DNA from: Limonium bicolor
Lineage: Eukaryota; Streptophyta; Magnoliopsida; Caryophyllales; Plumbaginaceae
Direction: 5' to 3'
NCBI GenBank assembly: GCA_023374045.1
Contig: CM041776.1
Span: forward strand, 279,991,999-280,055,998
Length of the DNA stretch: 64,000 nt
The position numbers and the translations under genes were made by a program. The notes beneath the pieces are model-generated. The model did no database searches, was not told the origin of the DNA, and was given only the letters and a program-made list of their open reading frames with translations. Shown here piece by piece: positions 23,391 through 34,644 of this stretch (the stretch's first letter is position 1; the number at the start of each line of letters is the position of its first letter).

Positions 23391-25685
23391 TGTTATGCCC
23401 CAGGTTTTTTTCCTTTTGTTTCTGATTTGCAAGGGAGCTAACATTCTTATCTTATTTTAGTGGGATTATGTCATCTGCGAAATATTTCCTAAGTTAGAAG
23501 GAAGAAGGGTTAATCATGTCCTTTTATTTTGTTATTAAGTAAAGAGGTAGAAAATTTAAACTCCCCCTTTAATATTTCTAACTCTTATTTTCCTTTCTTC
23601 TTAATTTAACTTCTCATTCACTCCCTCACATCAGTTTCTTTCATTCTCCTCACAACTCCCGCTTTGCAAGTCTTATTCTTCCTCCCTCATCTTCCACTCC
23701 TTCACTTTGTAAATCATTAATCTGGAGTTCTGGTTTCATCGTTGGTGATCCGAGTCCGTCGGATTACAAGTGCGGGGATCCGAGTTTAGTTATCGTTCCC
23801 CATTCCGGTTTTTCACCCCTTTCCGAGTTGGTCTTCCTTCAAGTTGTTCGAGTGTTCGTGATGTCGGGTGGGAATTTGAGTAGAGCATGTTGTCGGGTCC
23901 ATAGTAATTGCTTTGCGTTGGATGTGAGGTAAGTGGTAGATGAATTCAGGTGTGTGTGTTCGCCCACGGGGATTTCTGATTTGTTTTGTTTTCCGTATAT
24001 GTTTAATGCTTCTCTCATTGTGATGTTCCTGATCTATTTCTAAGTTGTGTTTTCGATGTGCTAAAACCCCATGGTTTTGTGTTTTGTTTCGAGTATTTAG
24101 GTATGTAAATCTATACTGTGAAATTGGTGATTTTGGCTCTCTTGTCTCCATCTATTTTGACATTGTTTTCTGAACATTTTGTTGTGTCTGAACGGACTTA
24201 CAAGTCGGGACGGGTGTCGCGGACGTGTGTTCTGCGCGTTAGTTATGCCATGTCCGGACATGTAAGTCCGGACGCAATGCGAGGACGAGTTTCGGGGTTA
24301 CTGTTTGACTTGTGTTCGAACATGTAAGCTCGGACACAAGTCCGGACGCGCGTATGCTATTTTCTGGATTTTGTCCAGACATCTAAGTTTGGACAGATGT
24401 CCAGACACCTCTTATTTTCGAAATCGACTTACGTCCGGACTTGTGACCTGGACATAAGTCCGGACATGTGTAAGTTTGTCCTCGACGTGTGTTCAGACAT
24501 GCAAGGCCGGATGCATGTCCGGACACATGTCTGTTTTTGCACAACTTTTGCATTTTAGCTCCGTTTTGATCACCATTCATGGTGTTGTGTTCCTCTTACT
24601 GTGTACTATCTGCTTTGGTTTGTTTTGGCTTATGATTATGAGTATTTACATTTTGGAAGTCTTCATTAAGTTCCAACCTCTATCTTGCTCTAAAGGAGCG
24701 TTTGAGCTTCTGGTTTCTATCTGGCTTTTGTATGTGTTAGTCGGGTACGACTTCTGCTCTGTTAAGACTTCCGATATGTTTGATAAGCTTCTGTCTTCCG
24801 CTTTGTTCCGATAAAGGATTCTGCTCAGTTTTCGCAAAGCTTCTATTTTGGGGACCTAGATGTTTAGCTTCTAAGCCTTGGATAGTCGGGTCGAGCTGTC
24901 CCGTAGCATGCTGCACAGGAATTTCTTCTATTTTGTTCCTCGGGTTCCCTTCTGTTCTGTCTCTCAGGGTCCCCTGGATGTTTAGTGACCAACGGGTCCA
25001 TAGCTGTCTCTATGGCTTTTGTGTGGGATCTTCAGATCTATAGGGCCATAGCGTTGCCCTTCTGATGTGTCAGCTGGTGTCTAGGATCTTACCTCTGTTT
25101 TGTTAAGCATTCTATTCTGAACCTCTGTGTTTGCTGTCCGCTCTGCTCTGGTTTATGATTTCTGTTCAGTTTGCTCAGCTTCTCCTTTTCCTCTCTGATT
25201 TGACAAGCTTCTGCTTCTGTTCTGATCTGTCTCTCTTCTGATTTGGGAAAGCTCTATCCTCTGTCTAATTTCTGCTTCTACTTTTGGTCTATTTTGCTAA
25301 GCTTATGTATACGTATATGTTTAGTATCTATTTTGAGCATGCTCAGCTGATGAAGTTTATCACCTGCTGAGCTATAGTTTGGCTCACCCCTATTTCTGTC
25401 TGATTTGAAGGATTAAGCCTCTATTTAGAGATTCGGCTTTTGCTATTCGTTTGGCTTCTCGTTGTATTTGTAACCTTGGGCTTGAGGCCTCTGTATTTGG
25501 TCTATAACATGTATTAGTTTCGCTTCCGCTTTGTGCTAGATGTAGGCTTTGTAATCGATGTTTACAGTCAATAAAAATGTATTTGCATCTATTCTGGGTT
25601 TCGTGAGTGTAGCCTTACATGTCTTAGGTAGTGAGCGCGCAGCATGTAACGGTCTATCAACTAGGGTGGCTTTGGGGTCGTTACA
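23391..25685 (+). mobile_element. 3' LTR of chromovirus-type Gypsy element (2295 bp)
   Basis: It begins TGTTATGCCCC immediately after the polypurine tract and ends GGGGTCGTTACA at 25685, giving TG...CA ends with short inverted termini. It contains a six-unit short-palindrome array at 24185-24535. The plus-strand orientation is opposite to the LARDs. The target duplication cannot be verified because the 5' LTR is outside the window; the next five bases are GTATA. No ORF inside is convincing. Confidence 0.75.
24185..24535. repeat. Interrupted-palindrome tandem array in the Gypsy LTR
   Basis: Six units of about 60 bp with TGTCCGGACATGTAAGTCCGGAC-like cores, i.e. GTCCGGAC half-sites paired across ATGTAA-like spacers. 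CpG-rich compared with surrounding sequence. Same architecture as the LARD arrays but a different arm sequence. Confidence 0.8.
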
Positions 25686-26106
25686 GTATATAGTTGCACA
25701 GGACCCGAGATCGAATTTTAGCGCATTTGGAGTCTCTAACAATTCTCATTTTCATATACATCACTTTACTCGGACACGAAATCCCAAAATCGAATACGGA
25801 CTATTGGATGCCCGCGAAGTTCATTATTTTTTAGAAAAAATCTAACTCAGGTGCCCTTTTTGTGAAGTCGTGTGAGTCACGTATGTTATCCAAATCGTTG
25901 GTCGGATGAATAGGGTCAAAGTTTAATAGTTGGACTCCCAGTATGCAAAAGCTAAAGCCATTTCCGACACCGATTAAGCATCTTCTAATTCGAACGTAAA
26001 TTGAATAAAAAATATAATACTTAGCATTATATAAGTCAGAAATGTATATGTTTATTACACCATCACACCACTATGAAAGACTAAGACATAATTAAAAAAT
26101 GCCTAC
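25686..26106. other. Unassigned sequence between Gypsy LTR and PMD pseudogene
   Basis: No ORF, terminal repeat or RNA gene recognised. It lies immediately 3' of the PMD gene on the minus strand, so it may hold that gene's former 3' untranslated region. Confidence 0.5.
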
Positions 26107-26907
26107 TCAATGAGTCCAAGACCTATATCTATCTGGTAGGTTCCGCATCGACCTTAGCCGCATGCATAGATCCTCAAGCTCATTGCTCTGCCCTGGTGTT
26201 TGATTCACTTACGGGATCTGCTCCAACATGTCAATACGCTCCTCAACACTCAAACCATGAAGAGATGGAAGTGGTGTGTGTGGAGTCTGCAGCGTAGCTG
26301 GTATGGCAGCGGGGTGCGTTAGCTACTGGGAAATATGAGTGGGAAGTGTGCCCTACTATTGCTTGACCCTAAAATGTCTGAAAAACTGAAAGGCCAACTT
26401 GAACTCTTAAAATCAACAAACAAAAAGGAGTTACCTGTCGTACAAACGACATTAGACATTAACGGATCAAATGCAACTGGAGTTTATAGCATCGGAGTCT
26501 CGTGGTCTGCTGAGATGAGCTGCCATATTCTGTTACACCTGTGTAATGTTGTAACTACAGTGGTTGTGATACATCCAATGGTGCTGAGAGTACCATCTCA
26601 TGTACATAGACTGAGGTCCTAGCGGCCATGACACAGGATATGAGTGCAGAGGAATGCGTCGATCATTTCTACTTTCCCACAAGTGTAGATACGGCCCTAG
26701 AAAAGATGTCAAATCGGTGCTGATATGGCTAGAACGGGCTTGATTGTGCACGCTGTCACAATCAAGCTGGACAGCAGGAATCGACTGATCTCTTCCAAAC
26801 TGTCGGAGTGCATGATCTGGTTGGCATCCCTCAAAAATATTGAAATGTATGAGTGGGACCAATGTGTACGCACTATTTTGGTGATGGGGAAGTGTTGATG
26901 AAATTAT
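26107..26907 (-). pseudogene. PMD pseudogene, C-terminal exon
   Basis: After the 1.3 kb insertion the frame resumes with VPLIHFNIFE and HALRQFGRDQSIP, then YLHLWESRNDR and YMRWYSQH, all standard for the second half of the domain. A stop follows near 26533. A recognisable tail (EERIDMLEQIP ... MRLRSMRNLPDRYRSWTH) ends at a TGA at 26109-26107. Confidence 0.75.
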
Positions 26908-26910
26908 TGA

Positions 26911-28230
26911 CATAAGTAGTAAAACCTAGCTACAATGGGCAAGTGCACCCAATTCGTTGTAATACAACAAGTGTCGTATCCACAAGGAAATTGGTTTCTA
27001 AATCCCAAGCTTCAGTATCTTAGTAAATTGTGATTAAAAAGTGTAAATTGGGGGTTCTGCCAGAGGCAAGCTTAGTTGTGTGTCATAACAATAAAAAACA
27101 ATAATCTAACATGTTTAAGATGGAATGGATGGAAAAGTACCCTAGGATAGTGGGGAATCACCGAAATTACCCAATGAAACTCATAACCATAACTCATTCT
27201 CACATTGTCTATTAAAGCTAAAACCAAGTACTCAAATCATGGAACAATCAATCCTTACCTAGTTAGTTAAACTTCCTAATTAAAGGAGGTCAAAGTTACT
27301 AGATAGCATTAAACACAAGCCCTTAAATAATAGCCCTAAGATTTTACCCCCAAATTCAAGAGTGTAAAAGTTGGGGTTTATCCCTTCTTGGTAAAGTCCC
27401 AAACTCAAAGTCAAATGTTGAAAGGAACCACCAAAAATGCCATAGTTGATCAAGCTAAAACATTAATTGAACATTGAAAGAGATAAAACAAGTGTATTCA
27501 ATGAGTTAGGTCAAGAGCATTCAATGAGCAATGTTAGGGTCAAACCCCATCCTAGGATACAAGATAAGACTACTTAACCATCAAAAAGAGAAAGAGAAGA
27601 GAAAAGAGGGATTTAGCCATTGGAGGAGCTTTGGAGCTTCAATGGAGGTGGGTTCTTCAAGCCTTTCTTCATTCTCTTCTTCTCTTCTTTTCTCCTCATC
27701 TTTTCTCCCTTCTTTTCGCCTTTCTCTCTTGTCTTTTAGGTTGGAATCATGTGGAATGAATAATGAGAAGAGATGCCCCAAAAATCAGCTTTTCAAGACT
27801 CAAATCTGGGCAGAATTTTCGTTCGACCGACCCACTAGGTAGGTCCACTGAAGAAGAAGGCACGTGCTCATTTTAAGTTCATCGACTCATCTAAGGTCGG
27901 TCGAGTCTAGTAGTGTATAGATGAGTTGGACCGACCCACCTAGGTCAGTCTGCCTGGGTTAGTCGGCTCCAGTGAGCTTCTCCTTGCACCCGAATCATCC
28001 CGATGCGTCCCGTTGGCTTGACATCCTTCTCAAGGTGTCCGATCATTGATGTAGCCTCTCATTAAGCCTTCCAAATGTACTCAAATGAGTATTTTTCTAT
28101 CCAAGTATGTCCAAAAGTATAAGTCCACAAATAATTACAAAAGTACTCCATAAAGTGGCGAAATAGGTTATGCACCAACTAAAATGAAGGTTAGTAAAGA
28201 CCTTAATATAGCATTATTTCACCACTTATC
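26911..28230. mobile_element. 1.3 kb insertion in PMD exon, class uncertain
   Basis: It splits the PMD coding sequence. Its ends are weakly inverted: left ATAAGTAGTAAAA, right (reverse complement) ATAAGTGGTGAAA. The left end contains CAAGTGCACCCAATTCG and GTCGTATCCACAAGG, a combination I associate with a widespread plant repeat, though I cannot name the family with confidence. It includes a short-palindrome array at 27823-27965. I could not define a target duplication. The open frame at 27531-27842 has no family resemblance. Confidence 0.5.
27823..27965. repeat. Interrupted-palindrome repeats in the 1.3 kb element
   Basis: Two to three GACCGACC(CAC)CTAGGTC(A/G)GTC-like sites about 70-100 bp apart. 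The core GACCGACC/GGTCGGTC resembles the LARD-1 array. Confidence 0.6.
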
Positions 28231-28939
28231 AGGAAGCTCCACATAAGGTAACTATCTTCACTAAAATATCAACACACAAATTGAGTCTTTTATAATTTAT
28301 TAATAAAATTGACATTGTCCACATAAATTAGTTATTTACTTACATCATCATATAATAGCCCGGGCATCTTGTAAACGCTGAATATGAGCGGTGTTCATTC
28401 TATGCCATCTATCAAATATTAAAAAAAAGGGATAATTCACATTGTACCCCTACAGCTTTCGTAATTCACGTTATACCTCCTTTTTCAAAATACGTTTACA
28501 AGGTACCCCTAAAAAGTTTCAAAATTTACAAAATACCCTTAATCCGTGAAATGATACCCTTGACATTGCAGGTCATGCTTCAAGTTCACAATATGCCCCT
28601 TTGTAAATTTAGAGACATTTTATGAAATTTTACAATAATAATATTTGAAATACTAATAAAAATATTTAAAAAGTAATATTATTATAAATATAACTAAACA
28701 TATATAAAATTAAAAAAAATAGAAATACTTTATGTTTATTAGATGTTAGTTTAACTCAAAAGTTACAACATTAATAATTATAATTCACAATATATAAATT
28801 ATAATACCCTATAGGATAGTAAAATAAATAAAAAAACAATAAATAGTTTAATTAGTTGATATATGAATAAAAATTGAAAAAAGTAAACAAAAAAGTATGA
28901 ATATATAAATTTAATAACATACAAAACCATAAAAATATA

Positions 28940-29137
28940 CTCCCTCCGTCCTGAATTGACCGTCTTGTTTGCTTTATGACACATTTTTCCACTTCAATAT
29001 TTAACATATAAGATAAAATAATTTCATAAAACTAAAATTTGTAATATATAGTTTATCATGTAAGGAATCATTTGCAAAATTCAAATTTCAAAATTGTCCA
29101 AATAGTGAACAAGACAGTCAATTCAGGACGGAGGGAG
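28940..29137. mobile_element. Stowaway-type MITE 1 (198 bp)
   Basis: Termini CTCCCTCCGTCCTGAATTGAC and its near-perfect inverse GGACGGAGGGAG, flanked by TA at 28938-28939 and 29138-29139. These are the standard ends and target of plant Stowaway (Tc1/mariner-derived) MITEs. The related sequence at 37915-38340 lacks it and has a single TA at the matching site. Confidence 0.92.
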
Positions 29138-29566
29138 TAATATGTTATTAAAATGTACACATTTCACTAAATAAATATATACAGTATTATTAGAAAATTT
29201 GAAACTTTTGTTCTTTTTACATTCTCTAATATAATTGTACTATCATAATTTTGTATGTTTTATATTTTAAAAAACTATAAAATTATACAAAATAGTATAC
29301 ATTGTTTAGAAGTTACAAATTTACTTATATAACAAAAATTAAAATTTTTAGTGGTTTTATAAAATTTTATTTTCTTTATTTTATCGTATAAGGTTTTACT
29401 GTAAATTAGCTAATCATAGTTCGATGAGCTTAGAGAATAGTATAAAAGCAAATTTTTGAATTTTGATAATATTTTTTTTACTTATTTTATGAACGTGAAA
29501 ATCTAAATTCTAAATAATATATTATAATTTTTATAAATTAGTATGTTTTTCAGTTTGTTAAATTAC

Positions 29567-29588
29567 ATATATATATATATATATATAT
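29567..29588. repeat. (TA)n microsatellite
   Basis: About 11 TA units. Similar runs occur at about 30031-30062, 30226-30247 and 63553-63573. Confidence 0.9.
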
Positions 29589-30026
29589 TTCTATACATAT
29601 TTTTACAATTTTTAGTGAGTATATCAATCAACTTAAGTCAATATATGTTAGTTTTTTGGAAAATATTATCAAAAAGTTCAAATCTTTTCATTTTATATTA
29701 TTCTTTAAGCTCATCATACTATGACGAGTTACTTTACAATTAAACCCTATATGAGAAAAATAAAGAAAATAAATATTTAATATAACCAATAAATATTTTA
29801 AATTTTACTATTTAAGTAAAAGTTATAACTTATAAACAATATATTACTATTTCGTATAATTTTATAACTTTTAAAAATATAAAAACATACAAAATTGTGA
29901 TAGCACGATTCTTTTAGAAAATGGAAAGAGAACGAAATGTTCATTTACTGATAATATTGTATATATTTATTTAAGAAAGTTGAAACTTTTAATAATATCA
30001 TAGTTTCATAATTTTGTATGTTATTG

Positions 30027-30065
<39 letters not shown>

Positions 30066-30123
30066 TATTTTATATTATTTTAATTTTTTGTATGTTGATT
30101 TTGTATGTTGTTTTATTATTCTA

Positions 30124-30373
30124 CTTCCTCCATCCTGAATTGATTATCTGTTTGTTTTATGACACGTTTTTCCACTTCAATATTAAGTGTATAAGATAAA
30201 ATAATTTTATAAAACTAAATTTTATGATATATATATATATATATATAGTTTATCATGTAAGGAATCATTTGCAAAACTTAAATTTTTAAAATTATTTTAT
30301 CTTATATGTTAAATATTGAAGTCTAACGACATGTCAAAATAGAAAACAAGACGGTCAATTCAGGACGGGGGAG
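30124..30373. mobile_element. Stowaway-type MITE 2 (250 bp)
   Basis: Termini CTTCCTCCATCCTGAATTGA and CAATTCAGGACGGGGGAG with flanking TA. It shares GACACGTTTTTCCACTTCAATATT and TTTATCATGTAAGGAATCATTTGCAAAA segments with MITE 1, so it belongs to the same family. It is longer and contains a (TA)n run at about 30226-30247. Confidence 0.88.
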
Positions 30374-30517
30374 TATATGGTATTATAAATTATTATAATG
30401 TGAATTATAATTATTAATGTGGTATCTTTTGAATAAAACTGTAAGTATTTTTATTTTTTAAAATTGTTTCAAGTTTTTTGTACATTTATATTTAAAAGTT
30501 ATTAATTTTTTGGAAAA

Positions 30518-31263
30518 TCACAATATGCCACTAAAATATTCACAATTCTAGATATACCCTTTATTTGAAACTTGTTCTTCATATGCCACAAAATGTTTTG
30601 AAATGCACAAAATGTCATGACTGTGCAACATTCGTTAAATTTACCGTTAACATGTCTTGGAAAATGACCATTTTACCCTTACATTTTTTTTATTTTTTGA
30701 AAAAAATGTAAAGTTTCTATTTTGTGTGACGGCTAATTTACGAATCCTTTTAAAATATTTCAAAAAATGCCTTAGTTTTTACAAAAAGTACATAATATGG
30801 GCCTGTTTTTACCAAACACTTCACAATATGCCCCTCGTTTTCTTTAAAGCTCCTATAACGGCTAGTTTTTGCTCCAACGTTCTAGTTGTTACAGCAGCTT
30901 CAAAGAAAAATATGGGCATATGTTTGGTAAAAACAGGGGCATATTGTGAACTAACTGGTAAAAACGGGGGCATATTGTGAACTTTTTGTAAAAAAGCAAG
31001 ACATTTTTTGAAATTTTTTAAAAGGATTCATAAATTAGTCATAAGACAAAATAGAGACTTTAATGTTTTTTCATAAAATTAAAAAAACCGTCAGGGGTAA
31101 AATGGTCATTTTCTAGGGCATGTTAATGGCAAAATATGAACGTTACCCAGTCATGACATTTTGTGAATTTCAAAACATTTCGTGGCATATAAGAGACAAG
31201 TTTCAAAAAGGGGGTATACCACGAATTATGAAACATTTTAGTGGCATATTATGAATTTTCCCA
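30518..31263. mobile_element. Foldback element with about 350 bp inverted arms
   Basis: GGAAAATCACAATATGCCACTAAAAT at the left pairs with ATTTTAGTGGCATATTATGAATTTTCC at the right. Pairing continues through AATGACCATTTTACCC / GGGTAAAATGGTCATT and into the centre near 30870. The ends resemble the outer TIRs of this nest. No coding potential. Confidence 0.7.
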
Positions 31264-31452
31264 TGATTTTATATTTTATTACTTTTAAAATATTTTATAG
31301 TACTTTGATTTTTTTAAAAAAAAAATCATAAAATGCGCCTCAAGAAAAAAAGGGTATTCTTTTTAGTAATTTGAATATTTTTTTGGAAAATTCACAGGAT
31401 ACCACTAAAATTTTTGTTAATTCACAAAATACCACATTTTAAAAAAAGTTTT

Positions 31453-32552
31453 GGGAAATTTCCCAAGATACCCCTGAGGTTTGAGCGAATTTTACTCGAT
31501 ACCCCTGAAGTTTCATTTTTATTACGAGATACCCCCGAGGTTTCATTTTCTTTACAATATACCCTTGAGGTTTCATTTTCATTACGATATACCCCTGAGG
31601 TTTCAATTTTATTATGAGATGTCCCTCCGTTCAGATTATGTTATATTATATTTTTCATATTTCCCTACTTTAACTTCGCACCATATGCCCCGCTATAACC
31701 TCAGGGGTTTATGGTTAATTTTTTTTAAATAAAATGCACATAAAAATTAAAGATAAATTAAATTTGAATTCAATTTTAAAAAACAAAAATAATGTTGTAA
31801 AAATAAATTAAAATAATTAGAATCATAAAAGTTTACAATAAATAGAATGACTAACCAACAAAAATATATATTATTACATAATATAAAAGATATTATAGCG
31901 GTGACTTAAAAACTTTATAAAAATTACATTAAATATAAAAAATTATTAAATAATGTTATGACTTATTGTAAAAAAAATTTAGCAAATATATTATTTGATA
32001 TCAATTATCATAAGAGAAATGACCATATTTTATGGTTTTTATACATTATTTTGCAAAATTAAAATAACGATTTTTTCTATGTAGTATATGAAATTGTTAC
32101 TTTTAATATTCTTCATATTATTGTTATAATTTTTTCACAAATTTAAGTCATCTCTACGTAACACCTTAACAATTTATATTTATTTTTCAAAATAATTTAA
32201 TTTTTATTTGTTAGCCATTTCCATTTATTTATTTGTTTGTTTATTTAATTATATTCATTTTTTAATTTTGATTTCAAATTTATATGAACTTTTATTTTTT
32301 GTGCATTTTATTTAAGTTTCAAATTCAAACAAAACTTGAACCATATATATCCATGAGCTTATTGTAGTGGTATATGGTGTGAGGGTAATTGGGATATATA
32401 TATATATCAGAATCTGAACGAAGGGGTATCTTGTAATAAAATTGAAATCTTAGGGGTATATCGTAATGAAAATGAAACCTCGGGGGTATACCGTAAAAAA
32501 AAGAAATCTCAGGGGTATCTCGTAAAGAAAATGAAACCTTAAGGGTTATACT
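31453..32552. mobile_element. Element with minisatellite-containing inverted ends
   Basis: The left end (31453-31640) holds about five 30 bp units of GATACCCCTGAGGTTTCATTTTTATTA type, and the right end (32405-32552) holds the same units in inverse orientation. Both stop at the same CCGTTCAGATT(A/C)TG sequence. The AT-rich centre has no ORF. This looks like a small TIR element whose ends grew by tandem duplication. Confidence 0.6.
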
Positions 32553-32843
32553 GTGAACTTGAAACATGACCTGCAATGCAAAGGGTAAAATTATCATTTT
32601 TCAAAGTCATTTCATGAATTAGGGGTGTTTTGAGAAATTCAAAACTTTTTAGGGTATCTAGTGAATGTGTTTTGAAAAGGGGGTATATTCTGAATTACGA
32701 AAATTTTTAGAGGCATATTGTGAATTACGAAAGTTTTTAGAGGCATATTGTGAATTACGAAAGTTTTTATAGGTATATTGTGAACTTTCTCAAAAAATAA
32801 ACAATATAAATAATAAAAATTCTTGAAAAATTAGTTGACACAA

Positions 32844-33503
32844 TTAATGTGTCAATATTCTATTAAAAATCTGGAGTAATTGTACATACCGATAATAAAA
32901 TGGTGCATCATCGGGAATCAGTTTCGTCTCACGTATAAAAAATCTAGGAATCCTAGAGTACGCCCACACGCTTAGTAGTCTAGTGTGCATAAAAGGTATC
33001 ATTTTGTGGTAATCTAGGTAGTCATGCGCAAATGGCGACATGCACGGGCATGCCAATACAACGGAACCCAACTGTAACCCCCAACAACATTAAAATCAGC
33101 CGGTAGCAGTAGATAACAAACGTCGATGGTGTTTCCATGGTAGGATGGGATCAGCGTCCCACCAATCAGCCACAACATATATGCCCTAGCATGCTGTGCA
33201 AGCCAAGCAGGTGGAGTATTGTCGAACTCTAGGTCATCCTCATTGAAAAATTCAGGTATCCATGTTCACAGATGATGGCTAGCTACTCTTAATATGCAGG
33301 GCTTTCGAAGTCTTTCCCAACAAATCAGTGCACAAGTTTCTCATAATAATATAGATATCACTTATCACTGCTCTACCCTTGATAGTAAAACCAAATAAAA
33401 GTGTCATAACTGTAACCTCCCCAAACGAAAACATAAATGTATGTGTTTCCAGTCTCCACCACTCGACCAAAACATTGCATATAAAGTTATTTGCTTTGGA
33501 CAC
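32844..33503 (-). pseudogene. PMD pseudogene, N-terminal exon
   Basis: The frame holding VLVEWWRLETHTF corresponds to the ALVERWRPETHTF landmark of PMD proteins. It lacks several residues of the usual TLEDV segment, so there is a small internal deletion. The following AWLAQHARAYM...YSW part is in another frame from GSVVLAC and HTRLLSVWAYSRIPRF, so at least one frameshift lies near 33070. The exon ends at 32890. Confidence 0.75.
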
Positions 33504-34644
33504 TAGTCTAGTGGGACCCTACTACCGACAACATGTATCAATGAGGCAATTAGTCTATGAGGGTTTTCAGTCAACTTTGAACCCGCACGCCCACACAATA
33601 CTCTATCCATTATGTTCAAATCATTTCCAAACTCCTACGTTCAATAATAGATTGTCTAAATAATCTACTAACATACATGATTAAATAAGTAACTATTAAA
33701 CTAACTAGAAATTAAAACTTAAAGAGATTGAAAGCTAACCTCTAGTCTAGATAACATAGCGTGTGAAATGTTGGTCGCCTGCAGGGAAAACAAATCGTTC
33801 TGTTATAGACCAGACCCTACCACTGCTGTGCATAGCGTTCTACCATCTTCTAAAAGTTGTTTTTTATTTTTTTTTCCTTTTTTGTTTCATTATTGTTTTC
33901 TTTTTTGTTTTATATTTCTTTATTTTTTCTTTTGCATTTTTTTTCTAATATTTTTTCACTCTTTTTTCTTATGGAAATGAGGAGGAAGAAGTAGATTAAG
34001 GAGAAATATTAGAAGAATGGATCAAATGAGATGTGGGAAATTAGGAGAATAGAATGGGTATTTTTAGGAGAAGAATGGTGATCCTCGGGTGACATTTTGC
34101 AAAGAAACCGTATTTGGCTAACGCAATCCCTTTGCATAATATGGGACCGTGTTTGTCAAAGTCGGTCCCAGTGTATTAAATGTCATTGCTCTAAATTTGA
34201 GTGGGGCATCATCCAATTCGAGAATCGATTGCCCAATTCTGAATTTCTATGTGTTTCAGCCTGAAATATGCCACGAAAATGCTAAGGCGAAGGAAGCGTG
34301 AGAGCCGAAAAAGGGCATAAATACTGGAATCTAAGGGGATGTTCGTTCATAACTTTTACTTTTTTGTTAGATTAATCTGTCATGTCATTGTCTTATTTAT
34401 CATATTTTTATGTTGTACCCACCATCCCTCTCACAAAGCTTAAAATCCAAACATAGCAATAACTTCCTTTGAAAATGGTAGGAGATTAATCTTCTCATAG
34501 AAGAGGCCCTAGGACAACAATGAAAATTACCTATATAAAGACAAAATGAGGACAAGCGGCTGAAACTGGAGTATCATTTTTTCAGGTATGTTCTCCTTGT
34601 CTTCATCCGGATTACGTTTCTTTTTGTGTTAATTTTTTTTTTTT
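33504..34644. other. Unassigned AT-rich sequence upstream of PMD pseudogene
   Basis: This probably holds the lost 5' end of the PMD gene. A T-rich stretch (33858-33970) lies within it. No further exon, TE terminus or RNA gene could be supported. Confidence 0.4.

Larger units (their letters stand above)
28640..30515. repeat. Giant AT-rich foldback (inverted repeat)
   Basis: Left arm about 28640-29500 and right arm about 29660-30515 are reverse complements with moderate divergence. Paired landmarks include AACATTAATAATTATAATTCAC (28769) with GTGAATTATAATTATTAATG (30401), and TTACTGTAAATTAGC (29396) with its partner near 29735. Each arm carries its own Stowaway at a different position. Confidence 0.7.
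28429..32791. mobile_element. Nest of inverted-repeat elements within PMD intron 1
   Basis: The outer ends are inverted over roughly 200 bp: GGGATAATTCACATTGTACCCC on the left against, reverse complemented, GAGAAAGTTCACAATATACC on the right. Both sides continue through a shared CATTGCAGGTCATG(C/T)TTCAAGTTCACA segment near 28570-28595 and 32555-32580. The right TIR has an extra two copies of a 35 bp CGTAATTCACAATATGCC unit. Such TIRs resemble non-autonomous MULE-like elements. The interior is strongly AT-rich and contains a giant foldback, two Stowaways, a second foldback and a minisatellite-ended element, annotated separately. No coding sequence is recognised. Confidence 0.6.
26107..33503 (-). 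pseudogene. Plant mobile domain (PMD / 'phosphatase 7 long form homolog'-like) gene, interrupted
   Basis: PMD proteins are a plant family found both as host genes (MAIN/MAIL-like) and inside transposons; the biochemical role is unclear. Successive minus-strand blocks match the family order. WWRLETHTF and FGEVTV are in 33503-33279. ARAYMLWLIGG and ADFNVVGGYSW are in 33210-33070. A block continuing to IPDDAPFYYR ends at the GTATGT splice donor at 32890/32889. The next exon starts at 28408 after an AG acceptor and ends at 28344 before GTAAGT. A further exon (28260 onward) holds EDSYLMWS, PLIHFNIFE, LRQFGRDQSIP and LWESRNDR. The end at 26107 reads RLRSMRNLPDRYRSW. Intron 1 is inflated to 4.5 kb by inverted-repeat elements, and the third exon is split by a 1.3 kb insertion. 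Frameshifts (near 33070) and stops (near 26530) show it is dead. The upstream 5' exon was not resolved. Confidence 0.75.

Noticed and set aside
25558..25845. Plus-strand 95-codon frame spanning the Gypsy LTR end
   Set aside because: It crosses the LTR boundary at 25685 and has no homology I recognise.
26335..26622. Plus-strand 95-codon frame
   Set aside because: Antisense to the PMD exon, which has the recognisable landmarks.
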